From: an uncultured Deferribacterales bacterium
GTDB lineage: Bacteria > Chrysiogenota > Deferribacteres > Deferribacterales > Mucispirillaceae
Length of the DNA: 64,000 nt
Direction of reading: 5' to 3'
Assembly (NCBI GenBank): GCA_947853665.1
Contig: CANTXF010000044.1
Location: forward strand, 22,514 to 86,513
Every line of letters begins with the position of its first letter. Position 1 is the first letter of the stretch. The notes under the pieces are model-generated. The model made no database searches. It saw only the letters and a list, made by a program, of their open reading frames with translations, and was not told where the DNA came from. Both the position numbers and the translations under genes were made by a program. Positions 51,755 to 60,557 of this stretch are shown in pieces.

Positions 51755-52296
51755 ACTTTTTCCCGCCCTTCCCCAGTAAGGCTTGAAAACAGTATAAACC
51801 TGCTTTTATCCATGCCGAGGGCTTCGGAAACTGCCTTTATCCTCTGAACCCTGCCGTTTCCGGATAGCTTATCGGCCTTGGTAAGAACGGCCAGCGCTTC
51901 TATATTGGAAAGTTTCATGGCTTCGAGCATTTTTATATCGTCCCCGTTAGGGTCGCGTCTTATGTCCAGAAGCAGCACGCATAGCCTGAGCTGCCGCCTG
52001 GTTCTGAAATACGATTCCATAAGCTTTCCCCAGGAGGCTCTTTCCGCCTTGGAAACGGCGGCGTAGCCGTAGCCGGGCAAATCCGTGAACATAACGCGCT
52101 TTTGCGCCAGGAAAAAGTTTATAAGCCTGGTTTTTCCCGGGGTCCCGCCTGTTTTAACAAGGGATTTCCTTTCAAGGAGCCTGTTTATCATGGAGGATTT
52201 TCCCACGTTGCTGCGCCCGGCGAAGGCTATTTCCGGATAGGGCGTGTCGGGGAACTGGGCGCAGGAGGCCGCAGACAGCAGAAATTCCGCTTCCAT
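51721..52296 (-). CDS. engB: Ribosome-biogenesis/cell-division GTPase EngB (YihA)
   Basis: The 191-residue GTPase has G1 GRSNVGKS at 27-34, 'TPGKTRLINFF' (G2), 'DLPGYGYAAVSKAERASW' (G3), 'TKADKL' (G4) and 'FSSLTGEGREKVW' (G5), all at EngB positions. It assists large ribosomal subunit assembly. It lies 2 bp after the DHH gene. Confidence 0.95.
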   Translation of the reverse strand: MEAEFLLSAASCAQFPDTPYPEIAFAGRSNVGKSSMINRLLERKSLVKTGGTPGKTRLINFFLAQKRVMFTDLPGYGYAAVSKAERASWGKLMESYFRTRRQLRLCVLLLDIRRDPNGDDIKMLEAMKLSNIEALAVLTKADKLSGNGRVQRIKAVSEALGMDKSRFILFSSLTGEGREKVWEAIENSCRP

Positions 52297-52298
52297 GT

Positions 52299-53150
52299 TT
52301 ATATTATCCCGGTTTTTTTAAGTATGCCTTCCAGATTAAAAGCCTCTTCCTTCATCGAAAAACCGGCGGCGTTTTTATGGCCTCCTCCGCCGTTTGCCTC
52401 GGCGATGACTCTTATATCGACGTCCGGGCTGGACCGTAGGGAGACCTTTTTTTGCTGGGCGTTTATAAGAACGGCATAGTCAGCTTCGCCATCCGATATT
52501 ATGCGGTTTCCAAGCTCGGAGGCGTAGCTTTCTGCGAATACCACGGCGGCCGTAAGGCCGCGTTTGTCCTTCAGCGTCGTCATATTGCGCACTGCCTTTT
52601 TTATGTAGGCGTTCCTTCTTTCTTCTTCAAGGGTTATAAGCAGGGATTCCGTTTCGTTAAACCCGTCGTAAGGTTCTTCGCGGAAACGTTTTTCAAAACG
52701 CTCTATACCCATAAGGTTGAAAAGCACCGACATTTTCAGGCTGTCGTCCCGTTTAAGTCTCCACATATCCACATCGTTTACGCACAGGGCGAATTCTTTG
52801 TAAGGCTCCACGGCGAACCCCTGGTTTTTAAGCCACTCCCAGGTGAGAAGCGTGGCGCATTTTGATATGTCGTGCACGGTAAAGGGAAACCGCTTCAGCT
52901 CCTGGCTTGACGCGTGGTGGTCTATTATGGCCGCGTCCTTTTCACCGGCCAGCATTTCCGCCTGGCCGTAGGACGGGGAGATATCCGTTATTATTACTCT
53001 GTCGTAGCGGTGTATGTTTTCCGCTATATACGCGTCCAGGTCGTCGTAACCCAGATAGGCGGTGGTTATCGTGCCGGGGAGAAATTTTTTTATGAGTATT
53101 CCGCAGCCCACGCCGTCCAGGTCGTTATGGCTTATATGTAAAGTAAGCAT
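52299..53150 (-). CDS. DHH-family phosphoesterase (NrnB-like)
   Basis: The 283-residue protein has a DHH domain with 'HISHNDLDGVGCG', 'VIITDISPSYGQAE' and 'AAIIDHHASSQEL', and a C-terminal DHHA1 domain ending in 'NGGGGHKNAAGFSM'. This arrangement matches oligoribonuclease NrnB-type and related cytoplasmic phosphodiesterases that degrade short RNAs or pApA/pAp-like compounds. The exact substrate cannot be fixed. Confidence 0.87.
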   Translation of the reverse strand: MLTLHISHNDLDGVGCGILIKKFLPGTITTAYLGYDDLDAYIAENIHRYDRVIITDISPSYGQAEMLAGEKDAAIIDHHASSQELKRFPFTVHDISKCATLLTWEWLKNQGFAVEPYKEFALCVNDVDMWRLKRDDSLKMSVLFNLMGIERFEKRFREEPYDGFNETESLLITLEEERRNAYIKKAVRNMTTLKDKRGLTAAVVFAESYASELGNRIISDGEADYAVLINAQQKKVSLRSSPDVDIRVIAEANGGGGHKNAAGFSMKEEAFNLEGILKKTGII

Positions 53151-53221
53151 GTTTTCTCCGGGTATGTTTTTAGGCAGATTAAATAAAACTTACGGGAATG
53201 TAAACGATTTAATCGGAATTT

Positions 53222-53257
53222 AAAAAAAGAACGCGGCCGCTTTAGAAGGGGCCGCGT
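53222..53257 (-). terminator. Terminator after the cytochrome b5/DUF2231 gene
   Basis: On the minus strand ACGCGGCC and GGCCGCGT form a stem around a ~10-nt loop and are followed by TCTTTTTTT. Confidence 0.8.
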
Positions 53258-53277
53258 CCGGGACAGTTTCGGCTTTA

Positions 53278-54006
53278 TCAGCGCGGCCAGGTTATTTTGC
53301 CGCCGTTGTAGCCTATCGCTACGATTATCGGCATAATTAATATGGACGCTATCGTGTACCCCATGCCAAGAGGTTCCGACGCCATGCCCTGAGCCGACGG
53401 GCATACGGCGTAATAGGCCGCTTTCAGCCCTGTGGCGGAGGCGTAGGCGCCTACTATAAAAAGCAGCGCGGAAAGTATCATTTTGCGCTTGAGATATACG
53501 TTGGCTTTGCAGTTATAGTTTACATAGAAACTTAACGCTCCCGTCATTACCGCCGGTATTGTAAAGAGGGTGGCAAAGGCCATGGCAGTTACGCTGGCAA
53601 AGGTAAAATAGAAGCTGCCGCCTGCGATAAGCGCTATGATCTGGAGAAAAAAGGCCAGCGGAAACATCCCCATGGGAAAGTGCACCATCATGGGGTGGGG
53701 GTGATACTCGGCGTAAAGCTCCTGATATTTCAGTTTTTTGGCGGCGGCCGGGTCAATGGACTTTTTGCCCTCCTCCGGGGCTTCGGCCGTAAGCTCGCCT
53801 ACCACCGGGTATCTGAAAAGGTTGGCTTCCCCGTGGGGCGAAAGCCCTATGGAGGAGGTTAAATCCTCCCCTGCGGAGAACCTGCCCATGTGGGAGCCGC
53901 CGCTCCAGAAATCGCTTTTGGTAACGTCGTATATTTTACCGTTGCAGGCCACGTATGCCGGGCGGCCTTCTTTTCCGTCGTATTTTTTGAGTTCTTCTAT
54001 CGTCAT
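53278..54006 (-). CDS. Cytochrome b5-like heme domain fused to DUF2231 membrane domain
   Basis: Of 242 residues, 1-80 match prokaryotic cytochrome b5-like domains ('GRPAYVACNGKIYDVTKSDFWSGGSHMG' in parts), with probable heme ligands H39 (GGSHMG) and H58 (SPHGE). Residues 105-242 are a four-helix DUF2231 domain beginning with the typical 'YHPHPMMVHFPMGMFPLAF', whose histidines may bind a further cofactor. It is likely a small membrane redox protein. No signal peptide is visible, so the b5 domain is probably cytoplasmic. The gene to its left in transcription (54091) is a second DUF2231 protein. Confidence 0.85.
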   Translation of the reverse strand: MTIEELKKYDGKEGRPAYVACNGKIYDVTKSDFWSGGSHMGRFSAGEDLTSSIGLSPHGEANLFRYPVVGELTAEAPEEGKKSIDPAAAKKLKYQELYAEYHPHPMMVHFPMGMFPLAFFLQIIALIAGGSFYFTFASVTAMAFATLFTIPAVMTGALSFYVNYNCKANVYLKRKMILSALLFIVGAYASATGLKAAYYAVCPSAQGMASEPLGMGYTIASILIMPIIVAIGYNGGKITWPR

Positions 54007-54090
54007 TCCTTCCTCCCTTTCTTAAAGAATTAAAAAACATATATTCTTTTGCCGTAAATCGCAATAAAAATCCGGCGCGCGGATGTTTTT

Positions 54091-54588
54091 TCAGCCGATG
54101 TCCTTGAATGTCAGCTTCTTGCCGTTAAATTCCATTATTATCATAAAAAAGCATATTACCATAAGGAGGGCGGAGTATTCCGGGCCGGGGCTGCACCCGG
54201 AGGCTATTCCCATATAAGACGCGGCCGCGGCGGACAGGGCGATAAACGGAGTGAGAATTATTTTTACCCGCAGGCTATAATTGCCTCTCGTTTTAAAGCC
54301 CCTGTTGAGGCCGAAGGTTATAAAGCCGCTTATGAAGGCGGGCAGAAGCATGATTGTTCCGCACACGGTCATAAAAACGCCTGCGAACCTTAAGCGCTCC
54401 CCGTCCAGATATTCACCCGTAAGCTGGGCCAGCAGCGCGAAAGGAAAAAGCGCTATGGAATAATGCACAAGGCTGGAGTGGGTGCGGTGGCGGGCGTAAA
54501 AATTGCGCAGAAGGCTCATTTTGCGCAAAGGAACCCCGGCCTTGGATTTTGCGTATTTTTTAAGTTTATCTATCGCTTCCGGGCCCAT
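54091..54588 (-). CDS. DUF2231-type membrane protein
   Basis: The 165-residue protein has four helices and the DUF2231 opening 'HRTHSSLVHYSIALFPFALLAQL' (parts), then 'FKTRGNYSLRVKIILTPF', parallel to 'NCKANVYLKRKMILSALLF' of the neighbour. The H-P-x-x-V-H-x-P pattern is replaced by H-S-S-L-V-H-Y-S. It lacks the b5 domain and precedes the fusion gene by 84 bp; the two may form a heteromer. Confidence 0.78.
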   Translation of the reverse strand: MGPEAIDKLKKYAKSKAGVPLRKMSLLRNFYARHRTHSSLVHYSIALFPFALLAQLTGEYLDGERLRFAGVFMTVCGTIMLLPAFISGFITFGLNRGFKTRGNYSLRVKIILTPFIALSAAAASYMGIASGCSPGPEYSALLMVICFFMIIMEFNGKKLTFKDIG

Positions 54589-54655
54589 ACGAGCTTGCTT
54601 TCCTCCGCCGCTTAAAACGGTTTTACGCAGTCCGTTTACGCCGTATCGCCGCGCT

Positions 54656-55225
54656 TTACGGTTTTGTTCCGTATTTTTTGGCGAACCTGCGGGACATCTG
54701 GTTTAAAAACCTGTCCATTTCGCTGTATATGCAGCCGCAGTAATTCTGGCGGTATATTTCCATTTCCTTTGATATTCTTATGCCTTCCTCCCACCCTTCG
54801 CGGAAATCGTGGTAATAAAATTTCACGCCGTTTCGCTCCGCCGCCTTTTCGCCCGTTTCCTTTATAAGATCGTGATCCTGCATTTTGCTGTATAGAAGGG
54901 TGGAGGTAAAATATCCGAATCCCAGGGCGGCCGCTTTCTCCGCCGCTTTTTCAAGGCGCGCCGCGTAGCACCCGGCGCAGCGTTCTTTTTCCTTTCCCGC
55001 GTGCTCCCTGATAAAATCCACAAGGCCGTAATCCTCCTCCGCGATCCAGGGGACGCCGTAGGCCTCGTTTACTTCAATGGCGGCTTCGAGCCTTTTATAG
55101 TATTCCGTAACAGGGTGGATGTTCGGGTTGTAAAAATAAGCGGTTACCTTTGCCCCCGTTTTTCCGAAAAATTCCAGAGGGTACAGGGAGCAGGGCCCGC
55201 AGCATTGGTGCATAAGTATTTCCAT
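54656..55225 (-). CDS. queH: Epoxyqueuosine reductase QueH
   Basis: The 189-residue protein has the DUF208/QueH cysteine pattern: 'HQCCGPCSLYPLEFF' at the N-terminus, 'RCAGCYAARLEKAA' in the middle and 'YRQNYCGCIYSEMDR' near the end, plus 'YFYNPNIHPVTEYYKR'. QueH carries out the last step of queuosine synthesis in tRNA. It is a single gene divergent from the binding-protein gene. Confidence 0.93.
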   Translation of the reverse strand: MEILMHQCCGPCSLYPLEFFGKTGAKVTAYFYNPNIHPVTEYYKRLEAAIEVNEAYGVPWIAEEDYGLVDFIREHAGKEKERCAGCYAARLEKAAEKAAALGFGYFTSTLLYSKMQDHDLIKETGEKAAERNGVKFYYHDFREGWEEGIRISKEMEIYRQNYCGCIYSEMDRFLNQMSRRFAKKYGTKP

Positions 55226-55262
55226 GCTTTATCACATATTATTTTTTACGTTTAAAATCAAT

Positions 55263-55291
55263 TTGTATTTTCGGTCAAAGTCGGGTATAAA
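55263..55291 (+). promoter_or_regulatory. Promoter of the binding-protein gene
   Basis: TTGTAT and TATAAA are spaced by 17 bp, about 65 bp upstream of the ATG at 55356. Confidence 0.55.
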
Positions 55292-55355
55292 ACTTGTTCA
55301 TATATATTTTACGGCGTTTTAACCGCGCAGTAATCCATTTTGAAGGGGGATAGTT

Positions 55356-56522
55356 ATGAATTTGAAAAAGCTGTTCGTTCTCGTCTCCGCCGCGATTCTG
55401 GTTTCCGTTTTCGCGGCGGGCTGCGATAAAAAGAAGGAGGGAGACGCCTCCGCCGACGAAATCGTAATAGGCGCGCAGAATCCCGAAACGGGGCCTATCG
55501 CCATATACGGCACTCAGGCCGTAAACGGGGCGAAGCTCGCCGTGGAGGAAATAAACGCGGCCGGAGGTCTCAACGGCAAAAAGGTAAAGCTGCTCAACTA
55601 CGACAGCCGCGGCGACAAAACGGAAGCTGTGAGCATTACGAAAAGGCTTCTTAACGCAGGCGTGTGCGGCATAGTGGGAGAAGTTACTTCCGGCGGACTT
55701 TTCTCCATGAGGGACACGGCCCAGAGAGGCCGTACCGTGGCTCTTTCCGCAGGCGCTACCGCTCAGGGGGTAACGGACGGCAGGGATTATATTTTCAGCG
55801 ACGCGCTCCTTGATTCCGACGGGGCGCCCGCCATTATAAAATTTGCCATGGATAATAACGGGTATAAAAAGTTCGCTATTATTACTTCCGTCAATAACGA
55901 TTATTCCGTGGGCCTTTCCGAGTTTTTTAAAAACGCGGTAAAGGATAACGGCGGGGAAATCGTAATAGAGCAGAATATTTCCGACGGCGATACGGACGTT
56001 TCCGCCCAGATAACCTCTTTCAGAGGCAAGGATATAGACGCGGTGGTTTTCTCCGGCTACTATCAGGAAGCGGCCCTGCTCCTTATGGAGCTGAAAAAGC
56101 AGGGGCTTAACATCCCCATGATAGGCGGCGACGGCTTTCAGTCCCCCGACTTGTGGAAGGTGGCTCAGGACGCGTCTCTCGGCACTATATTCTACTCCGG
56201 TTTCGCTTCCAACTCGCCGGATGAAAAGGTCGTTTCTTTCAGGCAGAAGCTCGCCGAAAGGGGAGTGGAGGCTGATCAGTTTGCCGCCAACGGCTACGAC
56301 GCCGTGTATCTTTTCGCGGAGGCCATAAAAAATTCCGGCGTTACGGACTGCTCCTCCCCGGAAGAAAGAGAAAAAATCAAAAACGCCATGAGCGCCATAA
56401 AAAACTTTGAGGGCGTTTCCGGCACCATGTCCTTCAAGCCCAACGGAGCCGCCTTTAAAAAGCCTTTTATACAGGAAGTAGTTAAGGAAAACGGCGAATA
56501 CACCACGAAACTCCTTAACTGA
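55356..56522 (+). CDS. LivJ-type ABC transporter substrate-binding lipoprotein
   Basis: The 388-residue protein has a lipobox (FAAGC, Cys23) and a periplasmic-binding type I fold of the branched-chain amino-acid group: 'GAQNPETGPIAIYGTQAVNGAKLAVEEINAAGGLNGKKVKL' (parts), 'VSAGATAQGVTDGRDYIFS'-like segment (LSAGATAQGVTDGRDYIF), and 'FAANGYDAVYLFAEAI'. It has no permease or ATPase gene beside it, so it either serves a transporter encoded elsewhere or acts as a chemoreceptor/sensor partner. A terminator ends the unit. Confidence 0.92.
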   Translation: MNLKKLFVLVSAAILVSVFAAGCDKKKEGDASADEIVIGAQNPETGPIAIYGTQAVNGAKLAVEEINAAGGLNGKKVKLLNYDSRGDKTEAVSITKRLLNAGVCGIVGEVTSGGLFSMRDTAQRGRTVALSAGATAQGVTDGRDYIFSDALLDSDGAPAIIKFAMDNNGYKKFAIITSVNNDYSVGLSEFFKNAVKDNGGEIVIEQNISDGDTDVSAQITSFRGKDIDAVVFSGYYQEAALLLMELKKQGLNIPMIGGDGFQSPDLWKVAQDASLGTIFYSGFASNSPDEKVVSFRQKLAERGVEADQFAANGYDAVYLFAEAIKNSGVTDCSSPEEREKIKNAMSAIKNFEGVSGTMSFKPNGAAFKKPFIQEVVKENGEYTTKLLN

Positions 56523-56547
56523 AAGGCATATCGGTAAGGTTTTGCCA

Positions 56548-56579
56548 AAGCCGCCTCCTTATAAGGGGCGGCTTTTTTT
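56548..56579 (+). terminator. Intrinsic terminator after the binding-protein gene
   Basis: AAGCCGCC and GGCGGCTT pair around an 11-nt loop, with seven T at the end. Confidence 0.88.
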
Positions 56580-56592
56580 GTTCAGTTATTTA

Positions 56593-56621
56593 TTGCATTG
56601 GGCCCTTTGTTTGAATATAGT
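56593..56621 (+). promoter_or_regulatory. Promoter of the 432-residue unknown gene
   Basis: TTGCAT and TATAGT are spaced by 17 bp, 34 bp before the ATG at 56655. Confidence 0.6.
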
Positions 56622-56654
56622 ATTAATCAAAACGCAGGAGAGGTGGCCTTTTTT

Positions 56655-57953
56655 ATGGGAATGAGCTTTGAGGAGCTTGTCAAAAACGACAAGGACAGGG
56701 ATCTTGAAAAACAATTCAAAAACGTACGCACGGCCCTCAAGCTCAGCCTTTCCAAATATATCGGCGAGTCGGGTTCCCTTGAAAAATCCATAGAGGAGTT
56801 TGCCGGGGAGGACCAGGCCGATAAAAAGGGCTCTTCCTCTAAAAAGAACTTCCTTGACGATCTGCTCGATATCGGCAAGCTTATGGACGATACTTTCAAT
56901 AAAATAGGCGATTCTTCGGAAGGCGCCCTGGCCCATAAGCTGACCTCCGTATCCGCCATATATATGGACAGAATAAGCCACGCCTGCTACGAGGCCAAGC
57001 TGAACCGCTTTCCTATGCATAAGGAGAAATTCGCCGTAAACGTTACGGAGGAGCAGGAAGCCAAGGCCGTGGTTCCGAGAACCGTTTTCCGCTCGATAAA
57101 GATGTTTATCGACAAGTATTATTTCCTTTTCCGCCAGTGCTCCGTCAACCCCAAGGCTAAAGGCGTGTTCAATAAAATCGCCGCTTTCAGGGATAATCTT
57201 ATCAATTTCGAGTGGTCCATAGCCCATTACGTCAATAAGCTGGAAGGAGAATACGCGAAGGAAATAGCGCCTTTTTATAAGGACACGAAAATGGCCCTTC
57301 TGCGCCTGAGAAAATTCTGCGAGGCCATAGAGGCTTCACCTTTCGGCGGCCTTGTTAAAAGTCTGAAAGATACCGCGGTGGAAATGGGCGTAAGGGCCTA
57401 TCTCAGGTATAACCCCGTCGTTACGGTGGTCAGAGGCGGCGTAAGGGTGGGGGCGGTTATACCCGTAGGCACTATTTTAGAAAAATACGACCATTTCATG
57501 ACGCCCATAAGGCAGGCCGTGGCGGATTACGATAAGGCCAAAAGAGCCATGCAGCAGCGCTCCTTCATGTCCGAAACGCCTAAAATGTTTTGGGATATAT
57601 CGGGCCAGATAACGGAATTCCGCGACGGCATGCACGACGTGGTGGACGAGTTTTCAAAAGGCATAAGCCCCAGCAACGAAGATTTCAAATATTTTACTTA
57701 CACCGTCCAGAACGTACTCATACCCTATATGAACCAGACCAAGGGGGAAGTGAACGAGTCCTTCGTCGTGGGGGTCAATAATCTCGATACCTTTTTCTGG
57801 AAGGTTATGATAATGGCTATCGAATTCGGCCAGGAAAACGGCGAGAATGTGGATGAAATACTGGGCCTTACCGTCCGCATTAAAAAATCCGACGTGGAGC
57901 GCAGGGTCTCTTCTTCCGGCGTAAACGCGGAAGAAGTCTTTGTGGACGAATAA
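56655..57953 (+). CDS. Conserved-looking cytoplasmic protein of unknown function
   Basis: I do not recognise a family for this 432-residue protein. It is mostly helical and charged, with one moderately hydrophobic stretch in the middle ('RYNPVVTVVRGGVRVGAVIPVGTI', in parts, near residue 255-280) and no signal peptide. 'FWDISGQITEFRDGMHDVVDEF' and the Asp/Glu-rich end suggest a soluble or peripheral protein. Codon use matches its neighbours. The ATG at 56655 is preferred (AGGAGAGGTGG upstream) over the frame's earlier ATT/TTG-type starts; ATG 56661 is an alternative. It is a single gene with its own promoter, just upstream of ffh. Confidence 0.75.
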   Translation: MGMSFEELVKNDKDRDLEKQFKNVRTALKLSLSKYIGESGSLEKSIEEFAGEDQADKKGSSSKKNFLDDLLDIGKLMDDTFNKIGDSSEGALAHKLTSVSAIYMDRISHACYEAKLNRFPMHKEKFAVNVTEEQEAKAVVPRTVFRSIKMFIDKYYFLFRQCSVNPKAKGVFNKIAAFRDNLINFEWSIAHYVNKLEGEYAKEIAPFYKDTKMALLRLRKFCEAIEASPFGGLVKSLKDTAVEMGVRAYLRYNPVVTVVRGGVRVGAVIPVGTILEKYDHFMTPIRQAVADYDKAKRAMQQRSFMSETPKMFWDISGQITEFRDGMHDVVDEFSKGISPSNEDFKYFTYTVQNVLIPYMNQTKGEVNESFVVGVNNLDTFFWKVMIMAIEFGQENGENVDEILGLTVRIKKSDVERRVSSSGVNAEEVFVDE

Positions 57954-57975
57954 TCTAACAAATTCTTATTTTCCA

Positions 57976-58004
57976 TTGACAAAACCCTCCGCGCGGGTTA
58001 TAAC
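57976..58004 (+). promoter_or_regulatory. Sigma-70 promoter of the ffh-rplS operon
   Basis: Perfect TTGACA and TATAAC are spaced by 17 bp, about 58 bp before the ffh ATG. Confidence 0.75.
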
Positions 58005-58061
58005 TTCAATTCGTTTTGCGAAAAAACAGCCGAATAGGAACGCAGGGGATCGGGATTTACC

Positions 58062-59414
58062 ATGTTTGCGGATTTAAATGACAAGCTTTCCGCCGTCTTT
58101 AAGCGGCTGAAAGGCGAAACTCGTATTTCGGAAGCCAATATCGCCGAAGCTGTTAAGCAGGTGCGTATGGCCCTTCTTGAAGCCGACGTTAATTATAAGG
58201 TCGTAAAGAGCTTCGTGTCGGGAGTGCAGGAATCCGCAAACGGTCAGGACGTGCTTAAAAGCGTATCCCCGGCCCAGCAGTTCATCAAAATAGTTCACGA
58301 CAGTTTAGTAGAGTTTTTAGGCGGCAGGGATTACGAGGCCGGTCTGCCTTTACAGGCCAACCCTCCCACTGTAATAATGCTTGCAGGCCTTCAGGGTTCC
58401 GGCAAAACCACCACCGCAGGCAAGCTGGCCCGTTACTTTTCCAAAAGCGGCCGCTCCGTGCTTATGGTCGCGGCGGATTTATACCGGCCCGCAGCCATAG
58501 AGCAGCTTGAAGTTCTCGGCAAAAACCTTTCCGTAGACGTATATTCCGATAAAAGCACTAAAGACGCCGTCAAAATCGCCGGGGCAGGCCTTGCCCATGC
58601 GAAAAAAACTGCCAGAGACGTGGTAATAATAGACACGGCCGGCCGCCTGCACGTAGACGAGGCCCTTATGGACGAAGTGGTAAGGGTCAAAAACGCCGTT
58701 TCGCCCCATTACGTGTTTTTCGTAGCCGACGCCATGACGGGGCAGGACGCCGTAAACGCGGCCTCCGCCTTTAACGAACGCCTTGAGATAACGGGCGTTA
58801 TCCTTACCAAAACCGACGGCGACGCCCGCGGCGGCGCTGCCCTTTCCATAAAATACGTTACCGGCAAGCCTCTTATGTTCGTGGGCACAGGCGAAAGGCC
58901 GGACGATTTCGAGCTTTTCCACCCGGACAGGACGGCTTCCCGTATTCTGGGCATGGGCGACATCGTATCCCTTGTGGAAAAGGCACAGGAGGCTATGGAC
59001 GAGGACGAAGCCAGATCCATGGCCGCCAAAATGAAAAGCGGCCTCGATTTTAACGACTTGCTCAAGCAGTTTAAAATGATGAAAAAGATGGGTTCCCTGG
59101 AAAGCATACTCGGGATGATCCCCGGTCTTCCCAAAATAAACGGCGGCGATATCGACGATAAAAAATTAATCCGCACGGAATCCATAATATTCAGCATGAC
59201 TCCCGGCGAACGCACCAGCCCCGCCATTATAAACGGCAGCAGGAAAAAGCGCATAGCAAGGGGCGCTGGCGTAAGCGTTACTGAAGTAAACAGGCTGATA
59301 GACCAGCTTTCACAGATGAATAAAATGGTTAAAAAGTTCGGCCGTAAAATGGGCGGGAAATCGGAAGCCGCCAATATGAAGGAAATATCCCGCATGATGC
59401 GGGGCATGAAATAG
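58062..59414 (+). CDS. ffh: Signal recognition particle GTPase (SRP54/Ffh)
   Basis: The 450-residue protein has the N domain, the G domain with 'GLQGSGKTTTAGKLARYF', 'DTAGRLHVDEALMDE', 'TKTDGDARGGAALS' and 'GTGERPDDFELFHPDR', and the Met-rich M domain ('LLKQFKMMKKMGSLESILGMIPG', in parts). With 4.5S RNA it targets nascent membrane proteins to FtsY. It heads the ffh-rpsP-KH-rimM-trmD-rplS operon. Confidence 0.97.
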   Translation: MFADLNDKLSAVFKRLKGETRISEANIAEAVKQVRMALLEADVNYKVVKSFVSGVQESANGQDVLKSVSPAQQFIKIVHDSLVEFLGGRDYEAGLPLQANPPTVIMLAGLQGSGKTTTAGKLARYFSKSGRSVLMVAADLYRPAAIEQLEVLGKNLSVDVYSDKSTKDAVKIAGAGLAHAKKTARDVVIIDTAGRLHVDEALMDEVVRVKNAVSPHYVFFVADAMTGQDAVNAASAFNERLEITGVILTKTDGDARGGAALSIKYVTGKPLMFVGTGERPDDFELFHPDRTASRILGMGDIVSLVEKAQEAMDEDEARSMAAKMKSGLDFNDLLKQFKMMKKMGSLESILGMIPGLPKINGGDIDDKKLIRTESIIFSMTPGERTSPAIINGSRKKRIARGAGVSVTEVNRLIDQLSQMNKMVKKFGRKMGGKSEAANMKEISRMMRGMK

Positions 59415-59497
59415 AAACCTTTATCCCGGCCTTATCCGGGATATGAAATATCGTTCCCGTCTGAGACGGGGCTTAAAAATTTATGGAGGTACCATAA

Positions 59498-59782
59498 GTG
59501 GCAACAAAAATAAGACTCATGCGGGCCGGACGCAAGAAGCGCCCTTTTTACCGCGTTGTCGTATCCGACTCCAGATCCCGCAGGGACGGAGCTTTTATCG
59601 AGATAATAGGCACTTACAACCCGCTTCTCGAAACGCCCGAAATCAAGATCGACGAGGAAAAGGCCATGAAATGGCTTGGCGTGGGCGCAATTCCCACCGA
59701 TACGGCCAAAAGCCTTATGTCGAAGCTGGGCATAATCAAAAAATTTACGGACGCTAAAATAGCCGCGTCTAAAGAGGCGTAG
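59498..59782 (+). CDS. rpsP: 30S ribosomal protein S16
   Basis: The 94-residue protein opens '[20 protein letters not shown]' and contains '[20 protein letters not shown]', both diagnostic for S16. Translation begins at a GTG (59498) with GGAGG upstream. Confidence 0.97.
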   Translation: MATKIRLMRAGRKKRPFYRVVVSDSRSRRDGAFIEIIGTYNPLLETPEIKIDEEKAMKWLGVGAIPTDTAKSLMSKLGIIKKFTDAKIAASKEA

Positions 59783-59788
59783 TTTATC

Positions 59789-60022
59789 ATGAAGGAGCTT
59801 GTCCGTTATATCGTTACCCCTATCGTGGAATTTCCCGATCAGGTGGATATCCGTGAAGTAGAGGGCGATAAAGCCGCCGTTATAGAGCTGCGCGTTGCCG
59901 AAAGCGATCTCGGAAAAGTGATAGGAAAGCAGGGCAGGACGGCCAAAGCCATACGCACCTTACTTTCCGCTGCCTCAGCTAGGGCCGGCAAAAGATACGG
60001 CCTCGAAATAATAGAGCAGTAG
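59789..60022 (+). CDS. khpA: KH-domain RNA-binding protein KhpA-like
   Basis: The 77-residue protein is a single KH domain with the GKQGR loop (VIGKQGRTAKAIRTLLSAA) and the N-terminal 'LVRYIVTPIVEFPDQVDI'. It occupies the usual position between rpsP and rimM. It binds RNA broadly; partner KhpB is not in the window. Confidence 0.93.
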   Translation: MKELVRYIVTPIVEFPDQVDIREVEGDKAAVIELRVAESDLGKVIGKQGRTAKAIRTLLSAASARAGKRYGLEIIEQ

Positions 60023-60041
60023 GGCCGGGGCCCGAAAGTCT

Positions 60042-60557
60042 ATGAAATTCGTTCGCGTGGGCTATGTTTCCGGATCGTTCGGCCTTGACGGGGCTTTCAG
60101 GGTGAAGCCCGTTACGGAGAGCCCGGATATTTTCTCCGGTATGGAGTTTCTTCTCCTGGCGGAGGATACAAAGCCCGTAAGGTCTCTTAAAATAAGAGAC
60201 GTAAGGCCCCACGGAGACTGCCTGATAATAGAGGCGGACGGAGTGGGCTCCCTTAAAGACGCCGAAGCCCTTAAGGGTCTTAAGGCGGTGGTGCCGGAAG
60301 ACAGCCTTCCGGACGAGGAAGCGGACGAAATTTACTGGTATAAGATAGAAGGCGCCCGCGTTTCGGACACGTCCGGCCGTTTGCTCGGAACCCTTGCCGA
60401 TTATATGGAAACAGGTTCCTGCGACGTCTTCAGGATAAAACTATCCGGCGGCGGATACGCTCTTGTGTCCAACAATAAGGACCATGTCCTCAGGATTGAC
60501 GCGGACAAGGGCGAAATTACCGTAGACCCGGCAGGATTGGTAAGTGAAGACGTATAA
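60042..60557 (+). CDS. rimM: 16S rRNA processing protein RimM
   Basis: The 171-residue protein has the RimM N-terminal barrel ('VGYVSGSFGLDGAFRVKPVTE', parts) and the PRC-barrel with 'YWYKIEGARVSDTSGRLLGTLADYMETGSCDVF' (parts). It binds S19 during 30S maturation. Its end overlaps the trmD start by 14 bp. Confidence 0.95.
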   Translation: MKFVRVGYVSGSFGLDGAFRVKPVTESPDIFSGMEFLLLAEDTKPVRSLKIRDVRPHGDCLIIEADGVGSLKDAEALKGLKAVVPEDSLPDEEADEIYWYKIEGARVSDTSGRLLGTLADYMETGSCDVFRIKLSGGGYALVSNNKDHVLRIDADKGEITVDPAGLVSEDV

